Positions 23,959-32,634 of a DNA stretch of 64,000 bases are shown here, one piece after another; the first letter of the stretch is position 1, and each line of letters begins with the position of its first letter. Source of the DNA: Candidatus Ferrigenium bremense (lineage in GTDB: Bacteria > Pseudomonadota > Gammaproteobacteria > Burkholderiales > Gallionellaceae); contig JAGRPI010000030.1 of NCBI GenBank assembly GCA_019449635.1, positions 1 to 64,000 on the forward strand, read 5' to 3'. A program made the translations under genes and the position numbers. The notes under the pieces are model-generated. The model ran no database searches, was not told the origin of the DNA, and saw only the letters and a list, made by a program, of their open reading frames with translations.

Positions 23959-25287
23959 CTAGTAGAGCGCCTGATTGACCCTGCCCAAATCCTCTTCACT
24001 TAGCGAACCCACGGCGGCCTTCAGGCGCAGTTGGCTGATGAGGTAGTTGTACTCGGCCTGATACAGGTCGCGGCGCGTGGCGTAGAGTTGCTGCTGCGCG
24101 TTCAGCACATCGAGGTTGGTGCGTACGCCGACTTCCTGGCCGAGTTTGCTGGCTTCCAGGACGCTTTCGCTGGAGGTGAGCGCCTGCTGCAGCGCCTTGA
24201 CCTGGGCGATGCCGCTGACCACGCCGAGATAGGCCTGGCGGGTCTGCAGCGCGACGCTGCGGCGCGTGTCTTCCAGGGTCTGTCGGGCGCGCTCGCGGTT
24301 GGCCTCCGCTTCGCGCCATTTTGAGTTGACCGCGCCGCCCTGGAACAAGGGCATGTTCAGCTGCACGCCGACGCTCTTGCTGGTGGTGTCGCTGCCCACG
24401 CCGAAGCTGCCGCCGTTGGACTGGTTGTTGGCATAATTCGCCACCAGGTCCAGCGTCGGGTAGTGTCCGCCACGGTTGCGCGCCACTTCCTTCTCGGCGA
24501 TCTCGGCGCCTGCCTGCGCGGTGGCCAGTTGCAAGCTGTTCAGCTGGGCCTCGTCCACCCATTTTTCCATATCGGCGGGCTGCGGGGCCTCCAGCTTGAA
24601 GCCCTTGCCGAGGTGTTTGAGGTCTTTCGGCATCGCGTCGATCAGTTGCTGCAGCGCGCGCTTCCTGATCTCCAAGTCGTTCTGCGCGGCGATCTCCTGC
24701 GCGCTGGTCAGGTCGTAACGCGCCTGTGCCTCGTGGGTGTCGGTGATGGTGGCACTGCCCACCTCGAAGTTGCGCTTGGCCTGTTCCAGTTGTTCGGCGA
24801 TGGCGGTCTTCTGCGCCTCGGCGAGCTGCACGCTGTCCTGTGCGATCAGCACGTCGAAGTAGGCCTGCGCGACACGCAGGATGAGATCCTGCCCGGCAAT
24901 CTTGAATTGCGCCTCGCTTTGTACGACCTGCAGTTCAGCCTCGGTATAAGCCAGCCAGTTCTGCTGGCGGAACAGCGGTTGCGTCAGGTTCACGCCGTAG
25001 CCGTGGCTGTTGTAGCGGTTACTGCCGCCGGGCAGAAAGGTCGTGCCGCGATATTGGATGTTCTGGTCGTTGAACGTGCTGTTCGCGCTGAGGCTGATGC
25101 TGGGCAGCAACAGCGAACGGCCCTGCGGCAGCTTTTCCTGGCCGGCTTGCTGCGTGGCGCGCGCAACGGCAAACACCGGGTCGTTCGCCTGGGCAGCGCG
25201 GAAAGTCTCCAGCAGGTCGGCAGCCTGCGCCACATTGCTTGCGCCGAGCAGTGCTGCCAAAAGGAGTGGTGATGGCTTCAGCTTCAT
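23959..25287 (-). CDS. tolC: TolC family outer membrane channel protein
   Basis: This 442-residue protein has a signal peptide of about 22 residues ending in AQA-A, followed by two outer-membrane-efflux-protein repeats rich in long amphipathic helices and gaps of Gln/Ala/Glu. Family members form trimeric channels with a periplasmic alpha-barrel for type I secretion and drug efflux. The motif GVRTNLDVLNAQQQLY near residue 390 is typical of the TolC branch. No inner-membrane partner or adaptor is next to it, so it probably serves several pumps. It lies 82 nt after the pcm-like gene on the same strand. Confidence 0.87.
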   Translation of the reverse strand: MKLKPSPLLLAALLGASNVAQAADLLETFRAAQANDPVFAVARATQQAGQEKLPQGRSLLLPSISLSANSTFNDQNIQYRGTTFLPGGSNRYNSHGYGVNLTQPLFRQQNWLAYTEAELQVVQSEAQFKIAGQDLILRVAQAYFDVLIAQDSVQLAEAQKTAIAEQLEQAKRNFEVGSATITDTHEAQARYDLTSAQEIAAQNDLEIRKRALQQLIDAMPKDLKHLGKGFKLEAPQPADMEKWVDEAQLNSLQLATAQAGAEIAEKEVARNRGGHYPTLDLVANYANNQSNGGSFGVGSDTTSKSVGVQLNMPLFQGGAVNSKWREAEANRERARQTLEDTRRSVALQTRQAYLGVVSGIAQVKALQQALTSSESVLEASKLGQEVGVRTNLDVLNAQQQLYATRRDLYQAEYNYLISQLRLKAAVGSLSEEDLGRVNQALY

Positions 25288-25368
25288 TAGGGTTTTGCGC
25301 AGTTCGTATATTAGACTTTTCTGATGCTATAGCTTACCGCTGTTTTGCGCAATCCCAAATATGCGATC

Positions 25369-26025
25369 CTAGAACACGAATCGCCCGGGCTGTTCGGCGT
25401 TGCGCAGCGGCGCGACACAGGTTTCCATGATGTTGACCGTCTCGAACGTGTCGGGCGCGACGCGGGTGATCAGCTCCGCTTCCATCGCCGGCGCGTCTCC
25501 CACGATGGCGAACAGCCGCCCGCCGACATTCAGGCTGCTCTGGAAAACAGTGGGCAATACCGGCGTCGAACCGGTCAGCACGATGACATCGTAACTCGCG
25601 CCGTTGCCCCAGCCGCGCGCCGCGTCGCCTGTTTCAAGGGTGATGTTGTCGCGGTGATAAGCCGCCAGGTTTTGCCTGGCCAGGTCGCTCAGTTCAGGCA
25701 CGATCTCGACCGACGTGACCTGCCCCGCCAGAGCGGACAGCAGTGCGGTCAGATAGCCGCTGCCGGTGCCCACCTCCAATACCCTGTCGTTGCGGGTGAG
25801 ATGCAGTTCCTGCACGGCGCGCGCTTCCAGCTTGGGTTGCCACATGGCGGCTCCATGGCCCAGCGGGATCTCCATATCGGCAAACGCCAATCCCTTCTTG
25901 CCCGCGGGGACGAAATGCTCGCGGCGGACATGCTTGAGCAGCTCCAGGATACGCCCATCCAGCACTTCGCATGGGCGGATCTGTTGTTCTATCATGTTGA
26001 AGCGCGCCTGTTCCATGTTCTGCAT
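25369..26025 (-). CDS. Protein-L-isoaspartate O-methyltransferase family protein
   Basis: This 218-residue protein begins MEQARFNMIEQQIRP soon after the start, the hallmark of the proteobacterial Pcm-like group found upstream of tolC. SAM motif I is VLEVGTGSGYLTALLSAL near residue 80. Pcm proteins methylate L-isoaspartyl residues, but this subgroup lacks clear proof of that activity. The start is placed at the ATG preceded by GGGGGACAGG; the open frame extends 29 codons upstream without a ribosome-binding site. Its position just before tolC on the same strand suggests co-transcription. Confidence 0.82.
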   Translation of the reverse strand: MQNMEQARFNMIEQQIRPCEVLDGRILELLKHVRREHFVPAGKKGLAFADMEIPLGHGAAMWQPKLEARAVQELHLTRNDRVLEVGTGSGYLTALLSALAGQVTSVEIVPELSDLARQNLAAYHRDNITLETGDAARGWGNGASYDVIVLTGSTPVLPTVFQSSLNVGGRLFAIVGDAPAMEAELITRVAPDTFETVNIMETCVAPLRNAEQPGRFVF

Positions 26026-26477
26026 CCTGTCCCCCTGAATCGCCGCGCTATTAATGTCCGCGGCACGAATGTGTACCCGCTGCAGTATAACAACACCCCC
26101 CCGCAGGCTCAACAGCTAGCGGCTATCCCAGTGGTACCAGAAAGGTTTTCAGCCGCGCTCCCTGCATGCCGATTATCCTTCCTTGCAGCATGGTCAATCC
26201 GGGACTTGTATCGCCCAGCCGCGCTTTATTTCAGGCAAAATCAAAGTTTGGTTGACTCGCGTCGGTGAATGGTTGTAACTTTACGATTTTACTGCAGTAT
26301 ATTGCGGCAAGTGCTGAATGAGCGGTTCGATCGTGCGTCGACCATGTCGATGGTCGTGTCGTTGAAGATGCAATGCGACAGGGTATCATCATGATGTTTT
26401 GCGGTCGTTTTATTTGGAGCGATTAGATCTTCAGGTTCATCGGGCTTTTTAGGCAGAGTGTCTTCAAGGGGAATGGT
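26026..26477. other. Intergenic gap of 452 nt between divergent genes
   Basis: The gap separates the minus-strand pcm-like gene from the plus-strand cytochrome gene. A run of seven C residues lies at about 26096-26102. A plausible sigma-70 promoter is described separately. No RNA gene is recognised. Confidence 0.5.
26252..26281 (+). promoter_or_regulatory. Candidate sigma-70 promoter for the cytochrome gene
   Basis: TTGACT at 26252-26257 and TAACTT at 26276-26281 are separated by 18 nt, leaving a leader of about 190 nt to the cytochrome gene. The -10 is weak and no experimental support is available. Confidence 0.35.
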
Positions 26478-26903
26478 ATGAAAACTGGAACATTGCTGGG
26501 CGGGGTCATATTGGCCGCACTTTCCTTCAACGTGTCGGCAGAGGACAAAGCGCTTGTGCCAGCGCACGATGCCATCAAAGTCCTGGGCCCCGGTGAGGTG
26601 AGTTTCAAGAACGATGTACAGCCCATCCTGCATGACTATTGCGTGAGCTGCCATACTCCGGGCGGCAGGGGATATGCCAAAAGCGCCCTGGATCTGACGT
26701 CCTATGAGAATCTGATGAAGGGCACCAAGTTCGGTCCGGTCGTCATTCCCGGCAACAGCGAGGCCAGCACTTTCACCAAGCTGCTTACCGGTACCAACAG
26801 GGGCCTGAAGATGCCGGCGGGTTTGAATGAGACAGGCACGCTGGATCGCCAATACATTCTGATTCTGAGAAAATGGGTCAAACAAGGCGCCAAGAATAAC
26901 TGA
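26478..26903 (+). CDS. Small periplasmic c-type cytochrome
   Basis: This 141-residue protein has a cleavable signal peptide (hydrophobic to about residue 20, cleavage after VSA) and one heme c motif, CVSCH, near residue 55. The surrounding V-x-P-I-L-x-x-Y-C-V-S-C-H form matches the planctomycete-type cytochrome c domain. MPAG downstream supplies a possible methionine ligand. It lies 180 nt ahead of petABC on the same strand but with a gap, so it may have its own promoter. It may carry electrons to or from the bc1 complex, though a partner is not shown. Confidence 0.8.
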   Translation: MKTGTLLGGVILAALSFNVSAEDKALVPAHDAIKVLGPGEVSFKNDVQPILHDYCVSCHTPGGRGYAKSALDLTSYENLMKGTKFGPVVIPGNSEASTFTKLLTGTNRGLKMPAGLNETGTLDRQYILILRKWVKQGAKNN

Positions 26904-27084
26904 TCGATTATTCGCCGCTGGCTTTGAGGTTGTGGCGGGGGCGGGATCTTTTGTAGTCCGGATCTCGGTTTTGGCGGGCAAGCGGTGTCTGTTCCTACTC
27001 CATGACCAATGAAATATCCGGGCAGTCGCGATATCGTCCCGGCCGCTAACTATAAATAATGCTTTAACCGAAGGAGTGAGGGGC

Positions 27085-27678
27085 ATGACAGACAATGTAA
27101 ATCTCAGCAAGCGGCGCCTGCTGATCGCGGCCACGACGGCGGCGGGCGGGGTGGCCGCGGCGGGAGCGGGCGCACCGTTCGTCCTGAGCCTGATGCCGAG
27201 CGAGCGCGCCAAGGCGGCCGGCGCGCCGGTCGAGGTCGATCTGAGCAAGCTCGAGCCCGGCGCGATGATGAGCGTCGAATGGCAGGGCAAGCCGGTGTGG
27301 ATCGTGCGCCGCACCCCGGAGATGCTCGAACTGCTGGCCAAGCACGACGACCTGCTGGCCGACCCCGGATCCACCGTCCCGCAGCAACCCGACTACAGCA
27401 ACAACACGGCCCGCTCCATCAAACCCGAATACTTCGTGGTGCTCGGCATCTGCACCCATCTGGGCTGCTCCCCGACCTTCCGTCCGGAGACCGCCCCGGC
27501 CGACCTGGGTGCGGACTGGGCGGGCGGCTGGTTCTGCCCCTGCCACGGCTCGCGCTTCGACCTCGCGGGGCGTGTCTACAAGGACGTCCCGGCGCCCACC
27601 AACCTGATCATACCGCCGCACAAATACCTCAGTGACGGCCGGCTCCTGATCGGTGATGACAGCAAGGGGGCCGCATGA
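27085..27678 (+). CDS. petA: Ubiquinol-cytochrome c reductase Rieske iron-sulfur subunit
   Basis: This 197-residue protein has the cluster-binding boxes CTHLGC (123-128) and CPCHGS (151-156), giving the two Cys and two His ligands and the disulfide pair of a Rieske [2Fe-2S] protein. The N-terminus has a twin-arginine-type SKRRLL followed by a hydrophobic anchor, as usual for folded-export Rieske subunits. AAGGAG 8 nt upstream supports ATG 27085 over the in-frame GTG at 27076. It overlaps petB by 4 nt. It takes electrons from ubiquinol and passes them to cytochrome c1 in the bc1 complex. Confidence 0.97.
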   Translation: MTDNVNLSKRRLLIAATTAAGGVAAAGAGAPFVLSLMPSERAKAAGAPVEVDLSKLEPGAMMSVEWQGKPVWIVRRTPEMLELLAKHDDLLADPGSTVPQQPDYSNNTARSIKPEYFVVLGICTHLGCSPTFRPETAPADLGADWAGGWFCPCHGSRFDLAGRVYKDVPAPTNLIIPPHKYLSDGRLLIGDDSKGAA

Positions 27679-28913
27679 TGAAGCTGCTGAACAAACTGAT
27701 CGGCTGGATCGACGAGCGCTTCCCGCTCGTTTCCACCTGGAAGGCGCACGCCTCCGAATACTACGCCCCGAAGAACTTCAACTTCTGGTACTTCTTCGGC
27801 GCCCTGGCGCTGCTGGTGCTGGTGATCCAGATCGCGAGCGGCATCTTTCTGACCATGAACTACAAGCCGGATGCGCTGTTCGCCTTCGCCTCCGTCGAAT
27901 ACATCATGCGCGACGTGCAATGGGGCTGGCTGCTGCGCTACATCCATTCCACCGGCGCCTCGATGTTCTTTGTGGTGATCTACCTGCACATGTTCCGCGG
28001 GCTGATGTACGGCTCCTACCGCAAACCGCGCGAACTGCTGTGGATCATCGGCATGATCATCTATCTGGCGCTGATGGCCGAAGCGTTCATGGGCTACCTG
28101 CTGCCCTGGGGTCAGATGTCGTTCTGGGGCGCGCAGGTGATCATCAACCTGTTCTCCTCAGTGCCGTTCATCGGCCCGGACCTGGCCCTGATGATCCGTG
28201 GCGACTTCGTGGTCTCCGATACCACGCTGAACCGCTTCTTCGCGCTGCACGTCATCGCCATCCCGCTGATCCTGGTGCTGATCGTGGTCGCCCACCTCGT
28301 GGCCCTGCATGAAGTCGGCTCCAACAATCCGGACGGCATCGAGATCAAGAAGCACAAGGATGCCAACGGCCATCCGCTGGACGGTATCCCGTTCCACCCC
28401 TACTACACCGTGAAGGACAGTGTGGGCGTGGTGGGCTTCCTGATCGTCTTTTGCGCGATCATTTTCTTCGCGCCGGACATGGGGGGCTACTTCCTGGAAT
28501 ACAACAACTTCGTGCCGGCCAACCCGATGAAGACCCCCGAGCACATCGCCCCGGTGTGGTACTTCACCCCGTATTACGCGATCCTGCGCGCCGTGCCGCC
28601 GATGTTCGGCTCGCAGTTCCCCGGCGTGATCGCGATGGGCGTGGCCACGGTGATCATCTTCTTCCTGCCCTGGCTGGACCGCGGCAAGGTCAAATCGATC
28701 CGCTATCGCGGCCCGATCTACAAGACCTTCCTGGCGCTGTTCGTGATCAGTTTCGTCGGTCTCGGCTGGCTGGGCCTGCTGCCCGCCACACCGACTTACA
28801 CCATGATCTCGCGGATCCTGGCTGTGGTGTACTTTGCATTCTTCCTGTTGATGCCCTGGTACACCCGCATCGACAGATGCAAGGCCGAGCCTGACCGTGT
28901 GACGTTCAAATAG
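27675..28913 (+). CDS. petB: Cytochrome b of the bc1 complex
   Basis: This 412-residue, eight-helix membrane protein has the four heme-ligand histidines in RYIHSTGAS, YLHMFRGLMYGS, FALHVIAIP and VVAHLVALHE, together with the Qo-site motif APVWYFTPYYAILRA (the PEWY region appears as PVWY). The length is normal for proteobacterial cytochrome b. It is coupled to petA by ATGATGA and is followed by petC after 19 nt. The PVWY form differs from the classical PEWY glutamate and is worth comparing with relatives, since that residue has been linked to proton exit at the Qo site. Confidence 0.97.
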   Translation: MMKLLNKLIGWIDERFPLVSTWKAHASEYYAPKNFNFWYFFGALALLVLVIQIASGIFLTMNYKPDALFAFASVEYIMRDVQWGWLLRYIHSTGASMFFVVIYLHMFRGLMYGSYRKPRELLWIIGMIIYLALMAEAFMGYLLPWGQMSFWGAQVIINLFSSVPFIGPDLALMIRGDFVVSDTTLNRFFALHVIAIPLILVLIVVAHLVALHEVGSNNPDGIEIKKHKDANGHPLDGIPFHPYYTVKDSVGVVGFLIVFCAIIFFAPDMGGYFLEYNNFVPANPMKTPEHIAPVWYFTPYYAILRAVPPMFGSQFPGVIAMGVATVIIFFLPWLDRGKVKSIRYRGPIYKTFLALFVISFVGLGWLGLLPATPTYTMISRILAVVYFAFFLLMPWYTRIDRCKAEPDRVTFK

Positions 28914-28932
28914 GACAGAAAGGTCCGTTGAC

Positions 28933-29664
28933 ATGAAAGCTATCAATAAACTGCGCATCCTGGTGCTGTTCTGGATGCTACCGGCCATCGCGATCGCCAG
29001 CGAAGGCGGCGTCCACCTGGACAAGGCCCCGATCAATCTGAAGGATACGGCTGCACTGCAGCGCGGCGCGAAACTCTTCACCACCAGATGCCTGGCCTGC
29101 CACAGTGCCTCCTACATGCGCTACAACCGCCTGCGGGACATCGGTATGGGCGAGGCGCAGATCAAGAAGGAACTGGAACTGCCCGAAGACGTCAAGCTCG
29201 GCTCGACCATGCAGGCTGCCATGGATGCCAGTGCGGCCAAACTGGCGTTCGGCGTCGCACCGCCCGACCTGAGCGTGATCGCCCGTTCACGCAGCGCCGA
29301 TTGGCTGTACACCTATATGCGCACCTTCTATGCGGCCCCCGATCGGGCGAGCGGCTGGGACAACCTGGCTTTCCCGAGTGTCGGGATGCCGCACGCACTG
29401 GCCGATCTGCAGGGCGAGCTGAAGCTGCAGGTCGAGACTCACGAAGGTCATACGACCCGGAAACTGGTGCTGGACAAACCCGGCTCGCTGCAGCCGGCGG
29501 AATACGATGCGGCTATCGCCGACCTGACCAACTACCTGGTCTTCATGAGCGACCCGTCGAAGCTGGTGCGCCCCGGACTTGGCTACCTGGTGCTGGGCTT
29601 TCTGGCCGTGCTTCTCGTGCTGGCCTATGCGCTGAAGAAGGAAATTTGGAAAGATGTCCACTAA
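28933..29664 (+). CDS. petC: Cytochrome c1 of the bc1 complex
   Basis: This 243-residue protein has a signal peptide (to about IAIAS) and heme c motif CLACHS at 53-58, then W-x-Y-x-Y-M-R-T-F-Y and a C-terminal transmembrane helix (LGYLVLGFLAVLLVLAYAL) that anchors it to the inner membrane with KKEIWKDVH on the cytoplasmic side. It follows petB by 19 nt and is the last gene of the bc1 operon; a strong hairpin terminator lies 57 nt after the stop. Confidence 0.96.
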   Translation: MKAINKLRILVLFWMLPAIAIASEGGVHLDKAPINLKDTAALQRGAKLFTTRCLACHSASYMRYNRLRDIGMGEAQIKKELELPEDVKLGSTMQAAMDASAAKLAFGVAPPDLSVIARSRSADWLYTYMRTFYAAPDRASGWDNLAFPSVGMPHALADLQGELKLQVETHEGHTTRKLVLDKPGSLQPAEYDAAIADLTNYLVFMSDPSKLVRPGLGYLVLGFLAVLLVLAYALKKEIWKDVH

Positions 29665-29720
29665 GCGGTTGAATTTTGTGGTTCGCTTGTGGTAGTTTCC
29701 CGGCTGTGTTTCGTTAAGTG

Positions 29721-29758
29721 CCATCAGGCGGGATTCCCAGTCTCGCCTGATGGTTTTT
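29721..29758 (+). terminator. Rho-independent terminator after petABC
   Basis: A perfect 10-bp inverted repeat (CCATCAGGCG at 29721-29730 and CGCCTGATGG at 29744-29753) is followed by TTTTT, which fits intrinsic termination of the petABC transcript. Confidence 0.85.
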
Positions 29759-29791
29759 GTCTATGGTTTTTTTGATGGCAGGCTGCCTTAT

Positions 29792-30388
29792 ATGATGCGA
29801 CTTTATTCGGGTACCACGTGCCCATATTCCCACCGCTGCCGGATCGTGCTCTACGAAAAGGGCATGGATTTCGAAGTGATCGACGTGGATCTGATGAACC
29901 GCGCCGAAGATATCGCGGTGATCAATCCCTACAACAAAGTGCCGGTTCTGGTCGAACGCGACCTGATCCTGTATGAAGCCAACATCATCAACGAGTACAT
30001 CGATGAGCGTTTCCCGCATCCGCAACTGATGCCGCCGGATCCTGTCATGCGCGGCCGCGCCCGCTTGTTCCTGCACCGCTTCGAGCAGGAGCTTTACAGC
30101 CAGGTGGATATCATCGAGCATGGCGGAAAGAACGCCGACAAGGCGCGCACCGTGATCCGTGACAACCTGACCCAGCTGGCGCAGATATTGACCAAGCAGA
30201 AATTCCTGCTGGGCGACGAATTCTCCATGCTGGATGTGGCGATCGCGCCGTTGCTGTGGCGGCTCGAGCACTACGGCATCCAGATGGGCAAGGATGCCGC
30301 GCCGCTGATGAAGTATGCCGAGCGGCTGTTTTCGCGCCAGGGGTTCATCGATGCGCTGACGCCCTCCGAGAGGGCGATGCGCAAGTGA
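29792..30388 (+). CDS. sspA: Stringent starvation protein A (GST fold)
   Basis: This 198-residue glutathione-S-transferase-fold protein starts MRLYSGTTCPYSHRCRIVLYEKG and continues with VINPYNKVPVLVERDL, which identifies SspA. It is an RNA-polymerase-associated protein and lacks the GSH-binding requirement in characterised members. The start is one of two ATGs at 29792 and 29795. It comes directly after the petABC terminator, as often in betaproteobacteria, and is paired with sspB 143 nt downstream, with a palindromic element filling that space exactly. Confidence 0.92.
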   Translation: MMRLYSGTTCPYSHRCRIVLYEKGMDFEVIDVDLMNRAEDIAVINPYNKVPVLVERDLILYEANIINEYIDERFPHPQLMPPDPVMRGRARLFLHRFEQELYSQVDIIEHGGKNADKARTVIRDNLTQLAQILTKQKFLLGDEFSMLDVAIAPLLWRLEHYGIQMGKDAAPLMKYAERLFSRQGFIDALTPSERAMRK

Positions 30389-30530
30389 AAAACCTCCGCA
30401 CAACTACTGCGCTTGGTGATACTTCGTCGAAAAGCGGCTCAAAATCCTCATGTATAAGCACATACATTCCGGTTTTTCGCCTCTTTTCTCCTTGTCTGAC
30501 CTGCGCTCGCTACGTTGTGTAGAGGTTTTT
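30388..30530. repeat. 143-bp MITE-like element, copy 1 (between sspA and sspB)
   Basis: The element has 17-bp terminal inverted repeats, AAAAACCTCCGCACAAC and GTTGTGTAGAGGTTTTT (15 of 17 paired). Its interior matches copy 2 at 49636 (in opposite orientation) over CCTCATGTA and ACATTCCGGTTT. Its left end overlaps the last base of the sspA stop codon and its right end supplies AGAGG, 5 nt before the sspB start. It has no coding capacity for a transposase. Confidence 0.8.
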
Positions 30531-30920
30531 GTGAGCGATCTGTCCACGCGCCCCTATCTGATTCGTGCGATTTACGAATGGTGCGTGGATGGCGGTTTGA
30601 CCCCCTATCTGGCGGTGCGTGTCGATGAGCGCACCGAGGTGCCGCAGGCTTTCGTCAAGGACGGTGAGATCGTCCTGAATCTCAGTGCGAGTGCGGTACG
30701 CAACCTGGAAATGGGCAACGAGATGATCACCTGTAACGGGCGCTTCGGCGGTGTGCCATTCGATATCATGGTGCCTGTTGCGGCGGTCATCGGCATATTC
30801 GCCAAGGAGAACGGCCAGGGCCTGGTGTTCCAGGGCGGCGAGCCGCAACAACCGCCGCCGCCGGCCGCGACCGGCGACGCCATGCCCAAGCCCAAGCCGC
30901 ACCTGAAGATAGTGAAATAA
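30531..30920 (+). CDS. sspB: Stringent starvation protein B / ClpXP adaptor
   Basis: This 129-residue protein reads SDLSTRPYLIRAIYEWC at the start, then FVKDGEIVLNLS and GGVPFDIMVPVAAVIGIFAKENGQG, the ssrA-tag-binding fold of SspB. The proline-rich spacer and the final PHLKIVK make the ClpX-binding tail seen in E. coli SspB. The GTG start at 30531 is preceded by AGAGG from the upstream repeat. SspB brings ssrA-tagged proteins to ClpXP. A strong hairpin terminator follows at 30943. Confidence 0.93.
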   Translation: MSDLSTRPYLIRAIYEWCVDGGLTPYLAVRVDERTEVPQAFVKDGEIVLNLSASAVRNLEMGNEMITCNGRFGGVPFDIMVPVAAVIGIFAKENGQGLVFQGGEPQQPPPPAATGDAMPKPKPHLKIVK

Positions 30921-30942
30921 GACCGGGCGCACCCAAAGAAAG

Positions 30943-30970
30943 AGCCGCAGCAAGCTGCGGCTTTATTTTT
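30943..30970 (+). terminator. Rho-independent terminator after sspB
   Basis: AGCCGCAGC (30943-30951) and GCTGCGGCT (30954-30962) form a 9-bp stem with a two-base loop, followed by TTATTTTT. It lies between convergent sspB and rpoH and may act on both, but the T-run favours the plus strand. Confidence 0.88.
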
Positions 30971-30982
30971 GCGGGTAAACGG

Positions 30983-31837
<855 letters not shown>

Positions 31838-31862
31838 GATGCTCCCTCCTCGGATTCGAATG

Positions 31863-31889
31863 TTAGCACTCATCGCTTGAGAGTGCCAA
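31863..31889 (-). promoter_or_regulatory. CIRCE-type operator upstream of rpoH
   Basis: TTAGCACTC (31863-31871), nine bases, then GAGTGCCAA (31881-31889) matches the HrcA operator TTAGCACTC-N9-GAGTGCTAA at all but one position. It sits 26 nt upstream of the rpoH start codon. HrcA is the known ligand of this element; the gene itself is not in the window. Confidence 0.82.
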
Positions 31890-31979
31890 GAGGGAAAATG
31901 GTTCGGAATCCGGTTTGGCGCAGCGGCCGTTCATCCCGGATTGTCCATGAGACATCTGCGAACTATAAATCAACGGCTT

Positions 31980-32057
31980 GTAGGTCGGGTTAGCGTAGCG
32001 TAACCCGACATTTTGGTTCTCACGTCGGGTTACGACCTGCGGTCTAACCCGACCTAC
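31980..32057. repeat. TCGGGTTA-type inverted repeat
   Basis: GTAGGTCGGGTTA (31980-31992) and TAACCCGACCTAC (32045-32057) are perfect 13-bp inverted ends of a short palindromic element lying between rpoH and rfbC. A partial second copy lies at the end of ctaA (48216-48246). Confidence 0.85.
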
Positions 32058-32088
32058 GTCTGTTTCGCCCGGCCTCGCGCCCTTGGGA

Positions 32089-32634
32089 TCAGGCAAGCAG
32101 TTCCGCCTCGGCGAGGGTCTTCCCTTGCGCATCCTTGCCGGAAATTGTGGGAGCAGCCTGAAGCTGCCAGTCGATCGCCAGAGCCGGATCATCCCAGCGG
32201 ATGCAGCGTTCGTGTTCCGGATGCCAGTAATCCGTGGTCTTGTACAGGCACTCTGCTGTGTCCGAGAGCACGACGAAGCCGTGGGCGTAGCCCTCCGGTA
32301 CCCACAGCATGGATTTGTTTGCGGCGGACAATTCTACAGCGACATGCTGCCCGAAAGTCGGCGAGCTGCGGCGGATGTCCACTACGACATCGAGTATCGC
32401 CCCTTGCACGACACGCACCAGCTTCGCTTGCGGGTGTTGTATCTGGTAGTGCAGGCCGCGCAGTACGTTTTTGGTCGAGCGCGAATGGTTGTCCTGCACA
32501 AAGTCCACGTCGCGGCCGGTCAGTTCGGCAAATTTGCGCCGGTTGAAGCTCTCGAAGAAGAAACCACGCTCGTCGCCGAACACTTCCGGTTCGATGATCA
32601 GCAGGTCGGGAATGGCGGTCCGGGTCGCTTTCAT
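32089..32634 (-). CDS. rfbC: dTDP-4-dehydrorhamnose 3,5-epimerase
   Basis: This 181-residue RmlC cupin carries FFESFNRRKFAELTG, QDNHSRSTKNVLRGLHYQ with the catalytic His region (RGLHYQ), WVPEGYAHGF and W-x-P-E-H-E. It inverts C3 and C5 of dTDP-4-keto-6-deoxyglucose. It is the last gene of a four-gene run rfbB-rfbD-rfbA-rfbC and its start overlaps the stop of rfbA by 1 nt. The product dTDP-L-rhamnose could feed the glycosyltransferases of the polysaccharide island. Confidence 0.95.
   Translation of the reverse strand: MKATRTAIPDLLIIEPEVFGDERGFFFESFNRRKFAELTGRDVDFVQDNHSRSTKNVLRGLHYQIQHPQAKLVRVVQGAILDVVVDIRRSSPTFGQHVAVELSAANKSMLWVPEGYAHGFVVLSDTAECLYKTTDYWHPEHERCIRWDDPALAIDWQLQAAPTISGKDAQGKTLAEAELLA

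Noticed and set aside
24463..25272. 269-codon plus-strand open frame opposite tolC
   Set aside because: It is the antisense of a clear TolC-family gene and has no recognisable domain.
26289..27374. 361-codon minus-strand open frame over the cytochrome and petA genes
   Set aside because: It is antisense to two genes with diagnostic heme and Rieske motifs.
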